A stretch of 64,000 nt of DNA from Telopea speciosissima (lineage: Eukaryota; Streptophyta; Magnoliopsida; Proteales; Proteaceae): contig NC_057926.1 of assembly GCF_018873765.1 (NCBI RefSeq), positions 53,147,378 through 53,211,377 of the forward strand. The letters are read 5' to 3'. Both the position numbers and the translations under genes were made by a program. Positions 13,480-26,590 of this stretch are shown piece by piece. Each line of letters starts with the position of its first letter. Within the stretch, counting starts at the first letter, position 1. Below the pieces are notes generated by a model. It was not told the DNA's origin and did no database searches. It saw only the letters and a program-made list of their open reading frames with translations.

Positions 13480-14688
13480 TGTAGATGAAACTAATTTATA
13501 CGAAATATAGGCCCAGATCTTGAAGTACCTGAACCGAAAGAATGAGTCCCAATCCAGCTAAAATAACTAAAATTCTATTAGCCAACTTCCAAGCGGAATA
13601 ACTTTGTCCATACACGTCCGGTTAGCCATTATAATGATACGGATCGGAAAAAGAAGATAGAAATGTGTAACCGAAACTGATTTTGAGGAAATATCGGCAC
13701 ACGTCTTGGATTCTATGGACCGACAGAATGAGACCCAATCTAGCAAAAAGTACAAATATTCCTTTAGCCAACTTCCAGGTGAAATTAATTTGACCATACT
13801 CGTTCGGATCGCCATTATAATGATATGTTTCGGAAAAAGGAGAGATCTGAAGGTAAAACTGATTTAGAGGAAATCAGTCAGTTATTGGATTCTCTAAGCC
13901 GACAGAATGAGACCAAATCTAGCTGAAAGTACTAAAATTCCTTGAACCAATTTCCATGCAGAATAAATTTTCCCATACTTATCCGGATCGCAATTATAAT
14001 GATACGTTTTGAAAATGGGAGATAAATATCTTTAGGTGAAACTGATTTAAAGGAAATACTGGCCAAGTTCTTAGATTCTCTAGACTGACAGAATGAGACC
14101 AAATCTGGCCGAAAGTACAACAATTCCTTTACCCAACTTCCGGGTGGAATAAATTTTCTCATACTCATCTCTACTGCAATTATAATGATACGTTTTCGAA
14201 AATAAGAGATAAAAAACTTAAGGTGAAACTGATTTAGAGGTAATAACGGCCTAGTTCTTGGATTCTCTTAACTGACAGAATGAAGCCAAATCTAGCTGAA
14301 AGTAATAAATTCCTTGAGCCGACTACCGGGCAGATTAACTTTGCACATGCTTGTCGAGTTTGCTATTATAATTAAGTGTTTACAAAAATGTGAGATAGAG
14401 ATATGTTGGTGAACTAATTTAGAGGAAATATCGGCCTCTTGGATTCTCTGGACCAATAGAATGAGACCTAATCAATCAAAAAGTACTTAAATTCTTAAGG
14501 CCAACTTCCGGGCGGAATAACTTTGCAATACTCGTCCGCTTGGCCATTATAATATGTACTTTGAAAATAGGAGAAAGATCAGTAGGTAACACCACTAATT
14601 TAGAGGAAATATTGCCTATGTTCTTGAACTCTAGGGACTGAAAGAATGAGACCCAATCCAGCATAAAGTACATAAATTCCTTGAGCAA

Positions 14689-15225
14689 GCATAGAAGTGC
14701 AGTGATGAGCTGAAAGCCTGGCAGGGATCAAAGGAAGACCCAAATACTTAACAGGAAACTTCATGAAAACCAAATCTCTGAAGCAAAGGAGCCTTGCCAA
14801 GCTCAGAATCCCCTGCAAAGAAAATGAGGGACTTTGAGGGGTTGACCTCGTTCGGAAAAGGCTGCAGTTATGGAAAGGCAAGCTTCTCCCATATGCTGGT
14901 AGGCTGATTCTTATCAGATCAGACTTGGAATCTTCGTATATCTCGAATCTATAGGTTTCCTCAAGCTACTGTAAAGTCCTTGGAATCCCTTTTAGCTTCC
15001 ATCCCCTGGAAGGGCAAAGATACTTCCAGATTTCTTCAACCCCTTCCCCGGGCTGTTGTGTGTCTGCCGAAGAATGAAGGCTTGGGTATCAGAAGAATCA
15101 AAGAAGTGAACTTGGCCGGTATCTTGAAGTTAATCTGGAAGATTGCTTCAAAGCAAAAGAGCATCTGGGTTGACTGGAGATACTCAGGGCCTTCTCGGCA
15201 TGATTCCATTTCGACGGCTTCCCGA
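14689..15225. mobile_element. Rearranged LINE fragment, copy 4
   Basis: Same inverted-plus-direct structure as the copy at 12258-12792, about 2,435 bp further on, with the same internal join near 14842-14850 and the same outer junctions. The inversion therefore happened once, before amplification of the ~2.44-kb unit. Not coding. Confidence 0.85.
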
Positions 15226-15791
15226 TCAGTTTCACCTAAGGATATTTATCTCCCATTTTCAAAACGTATCATTATAATTGCGATCCGGATAAGTATGAGA
15301 AAATTTATTCCGTTTGGAAATTAGTTCAAGGAATTTTAGTACTTTCAGCTAGATTTGGTCTCATTCTGTCGGTTTAGAGAATCCAATAACTAACTGATTT
15401 CCTCTAAATCAGTTTCAGCTACAGATCTCTCTCCTTTTTCCGAAAACATATCATTATAATTGCAATCCGGACAAGTATGGACAAATTAATTTTGCTTGGA
15501 AGTTGGCTAAAGGAATATTTGTACTTTATGCTATCGGGTCTCATTCTGTCGGTCCAAAGAATCCAAAACCTGGGCCGACATTTCCTAAAAATCAGTTTCA
15601 GCTATAGATCTCTATCTTCTTTTTCCGATGCGTATCATTATAATGGCTAACCGAACGTGTATGGACAAAGTTATTCCGCTAGGAAGTTGGCCAATGGAAT
15701 TTTAGTTATTTTAGATGGATTGGGACTCATTCTTTTGGTCCTGATAATCCAATATTTGGGCCGATATTTCCTTTAAATTAGTTTCACCTAC

Positions 15792-15912
15792 AAATCACTA
15801 TCCCCCATTTTCTTAAACACAGTATAATGGCCAACCGGACGAGTATGGGTTAAGTTATTCTGCCCGAATGTTAGCCATTATAATGTGTTTCAAAAAATGA
15901 GGGATAGTGATT
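15792..15912. repeat. Inversion centre 4 of satellite
   Basis: Fourth copy of the palindromic switch ('aatcactatccccca' arm and complement). Satellite turns from reverse to forward. Confidence 0.8.
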
Positions 15913-17122
15913 TGTTGGTGAAACTAATTTATACGAAGTATCAGCCCAGATCTTGGAGTACCTGAACCGAAAGAATGAGTCCTAATCCAGCTAAAATAAC
16001 TAAAATTCCATTGGCTAATTTCCAAGCGGAATAGCTTTGTCCATACACGTCCGGTTAGCCATTATAATGATACGGATCGGAAAAAGAAGATAGAAATTTG
16101 TAGCTGAAACTGATTTTGAGGAAATATCGGTACACGTCTTGGATTCTATGGACCGACAGAATGAGACCCAATCTAGCAAAAAGTATAAATATTCCTTTAG
16201 CCAACTTCCAGGTGAAATTAATTTGTCCATACTCGTCCGGATCGCCATTACAATGATATGTTCTCGGAAAAAGGAGAGATCTGAAGCTGAAACTGATTTA
16301 GAGGAAATCAGTCAGTTATTGGATTCTTTAAGCCGACAGAATGAGACCAAATCTAGCTGAAAGTACTAAAATTCCTTGAACCAACTTCCATGCGGAATAA
16401 ATTTTCTCATACTTATCCGGATCGCAATTATAATGATACGTTTTGAAAATGGGAGATAAATATCTTTAGGTGAAACTGATTTAAAGGAAATACTGGCCAA
16501 GTTCTTAGATTCTCTAAACTGACAGAATGAGACCAAATCTGGCCGAAAGTACAACAATTCCTTAAACCAACTTCCGGGTGGAATAAATTTTCTCATACTC
16601 ATCTCTATTGCAATTATAATGATACGTTTTCGAAAATAAGAGATAAAAAACTTAAGGTGAAACTGATTTAGAGGAAATATCGGCCCAGTTCTTGGATTCT
16701 CTTAACCGACAGAATGAAGCCAAATCTAGCTGAAAGTAATAAATTCCTTGAGCCGACTACCGGGCAGATTAACTTTGCACATGCTTGTCGAGTTCGCTAT
16801 TATAATTAAGTGTTTACGAAAATGTGAGATAGAGATATGTTGGTGAAACTAATTTAGAGGAAATATCGGCCTCTTGGATTCTCTGGACCAATAGAATGAG
16901 ACCCAATCAAGCAAAAAGTACTTAAATTCTTAGGGCCAACTTCCGGGCGGAATAACTTTGCAATACTCGTCCGATTGGCCATTATAATATGTACTTTGAC
17001 AATAGGAGAAAGATCAGTAGGTAACACCACTAATTTAGAGGAAATATCGCCTATGTTCTTGGACTCTAGGGACTGAAAGAACGAGACCCAATCCAGCATA
17101 AAGTACATAAATTCCTTGAGCA

Positions 17123-17673
17123 AGCATAGAAGTGCAGTGATGAGCTGAAAGCCTGGCAGGGATCAAAAGAAGACCCAAATACTTAACAGGAAACTTCATG
17201 AAAACCAAATCTTCGAAGCAAAGGAGCCTTGTCCAGCTCAGAATCCCCTGCAAAGAAAATGAGGGACTTTGAGGGGTTGACCTCATTCGGAAAAGGCTGC
17301 AGTTATGGAAAGGCAAGCTTCTCCCATATGCTGGTAGGCTGATTCTTATCAGATCAGACTTGGAATCTTCGTATATCTCGAATCTATGGGTTTCCTTAAG
17401 CTACTATAAAGTCCTTGGAATCCCTTTTAGCTTCCATCCTCTGGAAGGGCAAAGATGGGCAAAGATACTTCCAGATTTCTTCAACCCCTTCCCCGGGCTG
17501 TTGTGTGTCTGCCGAAGAATGAAGGAGGCTTGGGTATCAGAAGAATCAAAGAAGTGAACTTGGCCGGTATCTTGAAGTTAATCTGGAAGATTGCTTCAAA
17601 GCAAAAGAGCATCTGGGTTGACTGGAGATACTCAGGGCCTTCTCGGCATGATTCCATTTCGACGGCTTCCCAA
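17123..17673. mobile_element. Rearranged LINE fragment, copy 5
   Basis: Third copy of the inverted-plus-direct LINE derivative, again about 2,435 bp after the previous one. It carries a private small duplication near 17450-17465 ('gggcaaagat' repeated). The unit that follows is cut short near 18070, where its inversion centre should lie, and reverse satellite continues instead. Confidence 0.85.
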
Positions 17674-19186
17674 TCAGTTTCACCTAAGGATATTTATCTC
17701 CCATTTTCAAAACGTATCATTATAATTGCGATCCGGATAAGTATGAGAAAATTTATTCCGTTTGGAAATTGGTTCAAGGAATTTTAGTACTTTCAGCTAG
17801 ATTTGGTCTCATTCTGTCGGTTTAGAGAATCCAATAACTAACTGATTTCCTCTAAATCAGTTACAGCAACAGATCTCTCTCCTTTTTCCTAAAACATATC
17901 ATTATAATGGCAATCCGGACGAGTATGGACAAATTAATTTCGCTTGGAAGTTGGCTAAAGGAATATTTGTACTTTATGCTATCGGGTCTCATTCTGTCGG
18001 TTCAAAGAATCCAAAACCTGGGCCGACATTTCCTAAAAATCAGTTTCAGCTACAGATCTCTATCTTCTTTTTCCGATCCGTGTCGGTCAAGAGTATCCAA
18101 GAGTATCCAAGAGCTGGGCTGATATTACCTCTAAATCAGTTTCACCTACAAATCTCTATCTCCTTTTCCAAATACATATCATTATAATTGCGAACCGGAT
18201 GATTATGGGATACTTTATTCTGCCTGGTAGTTTGCTCAAGGAATTTATGTACTTTATGTTGGATTGGGCATCATTCTTTCGGTCCCTAGAGTCCAAGAAC
18301 TTGGGCGATATTTCCTCTAAATTAGTGGTGTTACCTACTGATGTTTCTCCTATTTTCTAAATACATATTATAGTGGCCAACCGGATGAGTATGGCAAAGT
18401 TATTTCGCCTGGAAGTTAGCGCTAAGAATTTAAGTACTTTTTGATTGATTGGTCCAGAGAATCCAAGAGGCCGATATTTCCTCTAAATTAGTTTCACCAA
18501 CAGATCTCTTTCTCCCATTTTTGTAAACACATAAGTATAATAGCGAACCCGACAAGCATGTGCAAAGTTAATATGCCCGGAAGTTGGCTCAAGGAATTTA
18601 TTACTTTCAGCTAGATTTGGCCTCATTCTGTCGGTCTAGAGAGTCTAAGAACTGGGCTGATATTACCTCTAAATCAGTTTCACCTAAAGATTTTTATGTC
18701 CTATTTCGAAAACGTATCATTATAATTGCAATACGGATGAGTATGAGAAAATTTATTCCGCCTGGAAGTTGGTTAATGGAATTCTAGTACTTTCGGCTAG
18801 ATTTGGTCTCATTCTGTCAGTCTAGAGTATCTAAGAATTGGGCCAGTATTTCCTCTAAATCAGTTTCACCGAAAGATATTTATCTCCCATTTTCAAAACG
18901 TATCATTATAATTGCGATCCGGATAAGTATGGGAAAATTTATTCCGCTTGGAAGTTGGTTCAAGGAATTTTAGTACTTTCAGCTAGATTTGGTCTCATTC
19001 TGTTGGTTTAGAGAATCCAATAACTGATTGATTTCCTCGAAATCAGTTTCAGCTACAGATCTCTCCTTTTTCTGAAAACATATCATTATAATGGTGATCC
19101 GGACGAGTATGGATAAAGAAATTTCGCCTGGAAGTTGGCTAAAGGAATATTTGTACCTTATGCTAGATTGGGTCTCATTCTATCGG

Positions 19187-19364
19187 GGAAAATTATCACC
19201 TCCAGTTTGCTGACCGGCCCAGTTCCCCAGTTCCTCTAATAGGGGGATGGTGGACCCCACCCGGGCAGGGTGTTTGGGCATGGGTGGAGAGGTCATTTCA
19301 GCCCCCCTTTGTTAGAGGAACTGGGGAACTGGGCCGGTCAGCAAACTGGAGGTGATAAAGATCC
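19187..19364. mobile_element. Hairpin MITE in satellite, 9-bp TSD (Mutator-like)
   Basis: A 178-bp palindromic element interrupts a satellite monomer. Its ends are inverted repeats ('ttatcacctcc...' and 'ggaggtgataa') that continue inward as a long stem, with the loop region around 'cccgggcagggtg'. It is flanked by a perfect 9-bp duplication, 'ttctatcgg', at 19178-19186 and 19365-19373. A 9-bp target duplication is typical of Mutator-like elements. No coding capacity. The same family recurs at 46831 and 62995. Confidence 0.9.
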
Positions 19365-19613
19365 TTCTATCGGCCCAAAGAATCCAAGACCTGGGCCGAT
19401 ATTTCCTCAAAATCAGTTTCAGCTACAGATTTCTATCTTCTTTTTCCGATGCGTATGATTATAATGGCAAACCGGACGTGTATGGACAAAGTTATTCCGC
19501 TTGGAAGTTGGCCAATGGAATTTTAATTATTTTAGCTGCATTAGGACTCATTCTTTCGGTCATGATAATCCAAGATTAGGGTCGATATTTCCTATAAATT
19601 AGTTTCAGCTACA

Positions 19614-19731
19614 AATCACTATCCCCCATTTTTGAAACACATTATAATGGCTAACCGGACGAGTATGGGCTAAGTTATTCTGCCCGGCTGTCAGCCATTA
19701 TAATGTGTTTAAAAAATGGGGGATAGTGATT
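19614..19731. repeat. Inversion centre 5 of satellite
   Basis: Last copy of the palindromic switch. From here the satellite runs in one orientation to the end of the array at about 25634. Confidence 0.8.
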
Positions 19732-22700
19732 TGTAGATGAAACTAATTTATATGAAATATTGTCCCAGATCTTGGATTATCTGGACCGAAAGAATGAGTC
19801 TCAATCCAGCTAAAACAACTAAAATTCCATTGGCCAACTTCCAAGCGGAATAACTTTGTCCATACACGCCCGATTAGCCATTATAATGATACGGATCGGA
19901 AAAAGAAGATAGAGATCTGTAGCTGAAACTGATTTTGAGGAAATATCGGCCCAGGTCTTGGATTCTTTGGGCCGATAGAATGAGACCCAATCTAGCATAA
20001 AGTACAAATATTCCTTTAGCCAACTTCCAGGCGAAATTTCTTTGTCCATACTCGTCCGGATCACCATTATAATGATATGTTTTCAAAAAAAGGAGAGAGA
20101 TCTGTAGCTAAAACTGATTTCGAGGAAATCAATCAGTTATTGGATTCTCTAAACCAACAGAATGAGACCAAATCTAGCTGAAAGTACTAAAATTCCTTGA
20201 ACCAACTTCCAAGCGGAATAAATTTTCCCATACTTATCCGGATCGCAATTATAATGATACGTTTTGAAAATGGGAGATAAATATCTTTCGGTGAAACTGA
20301 TTTAGAGGAAATATCGCCCAATTCTTAGATACTCTGATCGATGCATGAGACCAAATCTAGCCGAAAGTACTAGAATTCCATTAACCAACTTCCAGCGGAA
20401 TAAATTTTCTCATACTCATCCGTATTGCAATTATAATGATACGTTTTCGAAATAGGACATAAAAATCTTTAGGTGAAACTGATTTAGAGGTAATATCAGC
20501 CCAGTTCTTAGACTCTCTAGACCGACAGAATGAGGCCAAATCTAGCTGAAAGTAATAAATTCCTTGAGCCAACTTCCGGGCATATTAACTTTGCACATGT
20601 TTGTCGGGTTCGCTATTATACTTATGTGTTTACAAAAATGGGAGAAAGAGATCTGTTGGTGAAACTAATTTAGAGGAAATATCGGCCTCTTGGATTCTCT
20701 GGACCAATCAATCAAAAAGTACTTAAATTCTTAGCGCTAACTTCCAGGCGAAATAACTTTGCCATACTCATCCGGTTGGCCATTATAATATGTATTTAGA
20801 AAATAGGAGAAACATCAGTAGGTAACACAACTAATTTAGAGGAAATATCGCCCAAGTTCTTGGACTCTAGGGACCGAAAGAATGATGCCCAATCCAACAT
20901 AAAGTACATAAATTCCTTGAGCAAACTACCAGGCAGAATAAAGTATCCCATAATCATCCGGTTCGCAATTATAATGATATGTATTTGGAAAAGGAGATAG
21001 AGATTTGTAGGTGAAACTGATTTAGAGGTAATATCAGCCCAGCTCTTGGATACTCTTGACCGACAGAATGAGACCCTATTCAGTAGAATGTACTAAAATG
21101 TTTACAACCAACATCCTGGAAGAATAACTTAGCCCATACTCATCTGGTTAGCCATTATAATATGTGTTACAAAAATGGGATATAGTGATTTGTAGGTGAA
21201 ACTAATTTATAGGAAATATTGGCCCAGATCTAGGATTATCTGGACCGATAGAATGAGACCCAATCCAGCTGAAATTACTAAAATTCCATTGGCCAACTTC
21301 CAGGCGAAATAACTTTATCCATACACATCCAGTTAGCCATTATAATGATACGCATCTAAAAAAGGAGCTAGAGATCTGTAGCTGAAACTGATTTAGAGCA
21401 AATATCGGCCCAAGTCTTGGATTCTTTGGACCAACAGAATGAGACCCAATATAGCATAAAGTACAAATATTCCTTTAGCCAACTACCAAGCAGAATTAAT
21501 TTTCCCATACTCATCCGGTTCGCCATTATAATGATATGTTTTCGGAAAAAGTAGAAAGAGATTTGTAGCTGAAACTGATTTAGAGGAAATCAGTCCAGTT
21601 CATAGATTCTCTAAACTAACAGAATGAGACCAAATCTAGCTAAAAGTACTAAAATTCCTTAACCAATTTCCAGGCAGAATAAATTTTCTCATACTTGTCC
21701 GGTTCGCTATTATAATGATACGTTTTGAAAATGGGAGATAAAGATCTTTAGGTGAAACTTATTTAGAGGTAATATTGGCCCAGTTCTCGGATTCTCTAGA
21801 CTGACAGAATGAGACCAAATCTAACCGAAAGTAACAAAATTGCTTGAACCAATTTCCGAGCGGAATAAATTTTCTCATACTCATCCGTATTGCAATTATA
21901 ATGATACGTTTTTGAAAATAGGAGATAAAAATCTTTAGGTGAAAATGATTTAGTGGTAATATCGGCCCAGTTCTGGGATTCTCTGGAACGACAAAATGAG
22001 ACCAAATCTAGCTGAAAGTACAAAAATTCTTTGAGCCAACTTCCATGAGGATTAACTTTGCACGTACTTGTCGGGTTCGCTATTATTATAATAATATGTT
22101 TACAAAAAATTAGAGATAGAGATCTGTGGGAAAACTAATTTAGAGGAAATATCGGCCCAGTTCTTGGATTCTCTGGACCAACAGAATGAGACCCAATGAA
22201 ACAAAAAAGTACTAAAATTCTTAGGGTCATCTTCCGGACAGAATAACTTTCCCCATACTCGTTTGGTTAGCCATTGTAGTATATATTTTGAAAATGGGAG
22301 AAAGATCAGTAGGTAAAACTAATTTAGAGGAAATATCACCTAAGTTGTTGGACTCTCGGGACCGAAAGAATGAGACCCAATCCAGCAGAAAGTACATAAA
22401 TTCCTTGAGCAATCTTATGGGCAGAATAAAATTGCACATACTCATCCGGTTCGCAATTATAATGATATGTATTTGTAAAAGGGAGATAAAGATCTGTAGG
22501 TGAAACTGATTTAGAGGTCATATCAGCCCAGTTCTTGGATACTCTGGACCGACAGAAAGTACTAAAATTCTTAGGGCCAACATCTGCGTCGAATAATATG
22601 TGTTTCAAAAATGGGAGATAATGATTTGTAGGTGAAACTAATTTATAGGAAATATCGGCCGGATCTTGGATTCTCTGGACCAACAGAATGCGACCCAATC

Positions 22701-25634
22701 AATTGAAATTACTAAAATTCTATGGCCCCAACTTCCGAGCAGAATAACTTTGTCCATACTCAGCTGGTTAGCTATTAAAAGATACATTTCGGAAAAATGA
22801 GATAGAGATTTGTAGCTGAAACTGATTTAGAGGAAATATCGGCCCAGGTCTTGGATTCTCTGGACCGATAGAATGAGACCCAATATAGCATAAAGTATAC
22901 AAATATTCTTTTAGCCAACTTCCGGGCGGAATTAATTTGCCCATACTCGTCCGGTTTGCCACTATAATGATTTTTTTTTTGGAAAAAGGCGAAAGAGAAC
23001 TGTAGCTGAAACTGATTTAGAGGAAATATTAGTCCAGTTCTTAGCTTCTCTAAACCGACAGAATTAGACCAAATCTAGTTGAAAGTACTAAAATTCCTTG
23101 AAACAACTTCCAAGCGGAATAAATTCTCATACTTATCCAGTTCGCAATTATAATGATACCTTTTGAAAATGGGAGATAAAGATCTATAGGTGAAACTGAT
23201 TTAGAGGCAATATTGGCCCAGTTTTTGGATTCTCTAGACTGACAGAATGAGACCAAATCTAGCCGAAAGTACTAAAATTCATTGAACCAACTTCTAGGCG
23301 GAATAAATTTTCTCATACTCATCCGTTTTACAATTATAATGGTACCTTTTCGAAAAATGGGAGATAAAATCTTTAATATCGGTCCATTCTTGGATTCACT
23401 AGACTGACAGAATGAGACCAAATCTAGCTAAAAGTACTAAAATTCCTTGAGCCAACTTCCGGGCAGATTAACTATGCACATACTTGTCAGGTTCGATATT
23501 ATAATAATATATTTACGAAAATGGGAAATAGAGATCAGTTGGTGAAACTAATTTAGAGGAAATATCGGTCCAGTTCTTGGATTTTTTGGACCGACAGAAT
23601 GAGACCCAATCCAACTGAAAGTATTAAAATTCTTAGGGCCAACTTCCGGGAGGAATAACTTTGCCCCTACTCGACCGGTTACCCATTATAATATGTATTT
23701 TGAAAATAAGAGAAGGATCAGTAGGTAAACCTCATTTAAAGGAAATATCGGCTAAGTTCTTGGATTCTCGAGACCCGAAAGAATGAGACCCAATCGAGTG
23801 GAGAGTACATAAATTTCTTGAGCAAACTTCTGAGTGGAATAAAGTTACCCATACTCGTCCAGTTCGCAATTATAATGTTATGTATTTGGAAAACAGAGAC
23901 AGAGATTTGTAGGTGAAACTGATTTAGAGGTAATATCAGCCCAGTTCTTTGATACTTTAGACCGACAGAATGAGCCCCAATCCAGCAGATTGTACTAAAA
24001 TTCTTAAGGCCAACATCCGGGTAGAATAACTTAGCCCAAACTCGTCCGTTTAGCCATTATAATATGTGTTTCAAAAATGGAGATAGTGTTTTGTAGGTGA
24101 AACTAATTTATAGGAATTATTGGCCCAGATCTTGGAATCTCTGAACCGACAGAATGAGACCCAATCCAGTTGAAATTACTAAAATTCCATTGACCAACTT
24201 GTGGGCGGAATAACTTTGCCTATACTCGTGCGGTTAGCCATTATAATGATATGTTTACAGGCGGAATAACATTTCCCATACTAAAGTGAAACTAATTTAG
24301 AGGTAATATCGGCCGAGTTCTTTGATTCTCTGGACCGATAGAATGTGACCCATTCTAGATGAAAGTACTAAAATCCTTGATCAAACTTCCAAGAGGATTA
24401 ACTTTGCTCATACTTGTCCGGTTCGCTATAATAATAATATGTTTACGGAAATTGGAGATAAAGATTTGTAGATGAAACTAATTTAGAGAAGAAAACGGCC
24501 CAGTTCTTGAATTCTCTGGACCGACATAATGAGACCCAATCTAGCAAAAAGACTAAAATTCTTAGGGCCAACTTCCAAGCGGAATAACTTTGCTCATACT
24601 AGTCCGGCTAAGCATTGTAATATGTGTTTCGAAAATGGAAAATAGAGATCTATAGGTGAAACTAATTTAGAGGAAATATCGGCCTAGTTCTTAGATCCCC
24701 TAGACCGATAGAATGAGACCCAATCCGGCAGAAAGTAAGAAAATTCCTTGAGCCAATGTCCGGGCGGAATAACTTTTCGCATACTCGTCTGGTTCGATAT
24801 TATAATAATATGTTTACAAAAATGGGAGATAGAGATCTGTAATGGAACCTATTTAGAGGAAATTTCGGCCCAGTTCTTAGATTCTAAGGACCGAAAAAAT
24901 GAGACCCAATCTAGTTGAAAGTACTAAAATTCTTAGTGCCAATTTCCGAGCGGAATAACTTTTCCCATACTCATCCAGTTAGTCATTATAATATGTGTTT
25001 CGAAAAAGGAAAATAGAGATCTATAGGTGAAACTAATTTAGAGGAAATATCAGACCAGTTCTTGGAATCTCTGGACTGACAAAATGAGACCTAATCCAGT
25101 AGAAAACACTAAAATTTCTTGATCCAACTTCTGGGTGGAATAATTTTGCCCATACTCGTCCAGTTCACCATTAAAATGATATGTTTTCGGAAATGGGAGA
25201 TAGAGATATGTAGGTGACACTGATTTGGAGGAAATATCAGCCCAGTTTTTGGATTCTCTGGACCAACAGATGAGACCCAATCTAGCTGAAAGTACTAAAA
25301 TTTATTAAGCCAACTTCCGGGCGGAATAACTTTGCCCATACTTGTCCGGTTCGCCATTAAATATTATGTTTTCAAAAAAGGGAGATAGAGATCTGTAGGT
25401 GAAACTGATTTAGAGGAAATATCAGCCTAGTTCATGGATTCTCTAGATCGACAGAATGAGACCCAATCTAGCTGAAAGTACTAAAACTCTTGGGGCAAAC
25501 TTCTGGGGGGAATAACTTTTTCCATACTCGTCCGGTTTCACTATAATAAAAATATGTTTACGGAAATGGGAGAGAGATCTGTAGTTGAAAGTGATTTGGA
25601 GGATATATCAACCAAGTTCTTGGCTTCTCTGGAG

Positions 25635-26139
25635 CAGTTATTTTTTATTAAATAAAATTGAGTTCATATAACATATTAATATTTATCTATTATGACTCAT
25701 CTGAGTAGGAGTGTCAAATGGTAGGTCTCAGTCGGGCTTTAATCAATCATACACAACTGATCCCTAAGATCAACACCGATCAATTAGATAATTAGTCTAC
25801 AAAGCCCAAAACCGAGACCAAAAAGGAAATGTCGGTCAATTAACAGGCGTAATCGGTCTTGGCTTGCTGTAACTCATGTAAAGTGATAAAGAGAAAAGAG
25901 AGAGAACACGAGGTTACCTAAAATGAAAGGACATGAAAACCGTAAAAATATGAATCAGGTTCCAAGTGATGACATACCTGACTGTAGTGGACCAACATGT
26001 CTGATAAATGCTCCACCCCCAGTACTTAATTGGTAGGGGGTTAAGCTGCTGAGACTAACAATTGTGATAAAGTGAGCCTAATTTTGGATGGATCATCCAA
26101 ACCAAGTTGGCAACAACTCTTTCAACAACATCAGAATAT
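25635..26139. other. Array edge, no gene seen
   Basis: Non-satellite, AT-rich DNA directly after the array. The phrase 'aggagtgtcaaatgg' near 25709 resembles the end of the 'ggggtgtcaa' type of terminal-inverted-repeat element seen at 51319, but no second end is visible. No open frame of note. Confidence 0.5.
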
Positions 26140-26590
26140 GTGTAAAGCTTTGATGCTAATAAAGCAATGCTCGCCATTGTCACAGATGGTCATACGACCG
26201 GCTATGATGTATGGTGCAGAATGTTGGGCAGTTAAGAATAACATATAGATAAATTCAGTGTAGCGGACAAGAGGATGTTGAGATGGATGAGTGTAAAAAC
26301 TAGGAAGGATAAAGTTAGGACTGATCATATTAGAACAGGTTTGGAAGTAGCAACGATACATGATAAGCTACGAGAAAGTCATTTGATGTGGCATAGCCAT
26401 GCGGCCCATGTTCAACGGAGGCCTTTAGATGCTCCAGTATGGAGGAGTGATTTGATTCAAATTGAAGGAACTAAAAGAGCCAGGGAAAGACCTAAAATGA
26501 CCTTAGGAGAAGTGGTGAGGAAAGACATGCATAGTTTGAAAACTCGTCTGGAACAGTCATCTCGACCAGGTGGAGATTCTTGAGATCTGG
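26140..26590 (+). mobile_element. RTE-type LINE 3' fragment
   Basis: C-terminal part of an RTE-type reverse transcriptase in the plus strand. 'VIRPAMMYGAECWAVK' lies near 26190-26235, followed by 'MLRWMSVKTRKDKVR', 'VQRRPLDAPVWRSD' and 'RARERPKMTLGEVVRKD'. The last ~100 codons (26275-26583) are open, but the upstream part is out of frame. The usual 3' tail seen in the relative at 53690-53960 ('RTDWRAGLL') is replaced after about 26555 by other repeat sequence. A dead fragment. Confidence 0.85.

Larger units (their letters stand above)
1..25634. repeat. Satellite array, ~186-bp monomer, mixed orientation
   Basis: Tandem monomers of about 186 bp (phrases recur at spacings of 185-190 bp) fill this block apart from five LINE fragments and one MITE. 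Recurrent landmarks in the forward orientation are 'gacagaatgagacc', 'agtactaaaattcctt', 'ggcggaataa', 'attataatgatacgtttt' and 'gaaactgatttagagg'. Forward blocks are about 1-1753, 4520-8200, 10990-12257, 13420-14688, 15850-17122 and 19675-25634. Reverse blocks are about 3895-4520, 10361-10990, 12793-13420, 15226-15850 and 17674-19675. Monomers fall into subtypes (for example those ending 'aattccttgag', 'attccattggcc' or 'aatattcctttagcc') that recur in a fixed order, so several monomers form a higher-order unit. The array ends at about 25634, where the sequence changes to non-repetitive AT-rich DNA. A centromeric or pericentromeric satellite is an inference from monomer length and organisation only. 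Confidence 0.95.

Noticed and set aside
1-25634. Dozens of 60-90-codon frames on both strands of the satellite
   Set aside because: They are the same monomer read repeatedly; none has a start context, introns or similarity to a protein family.
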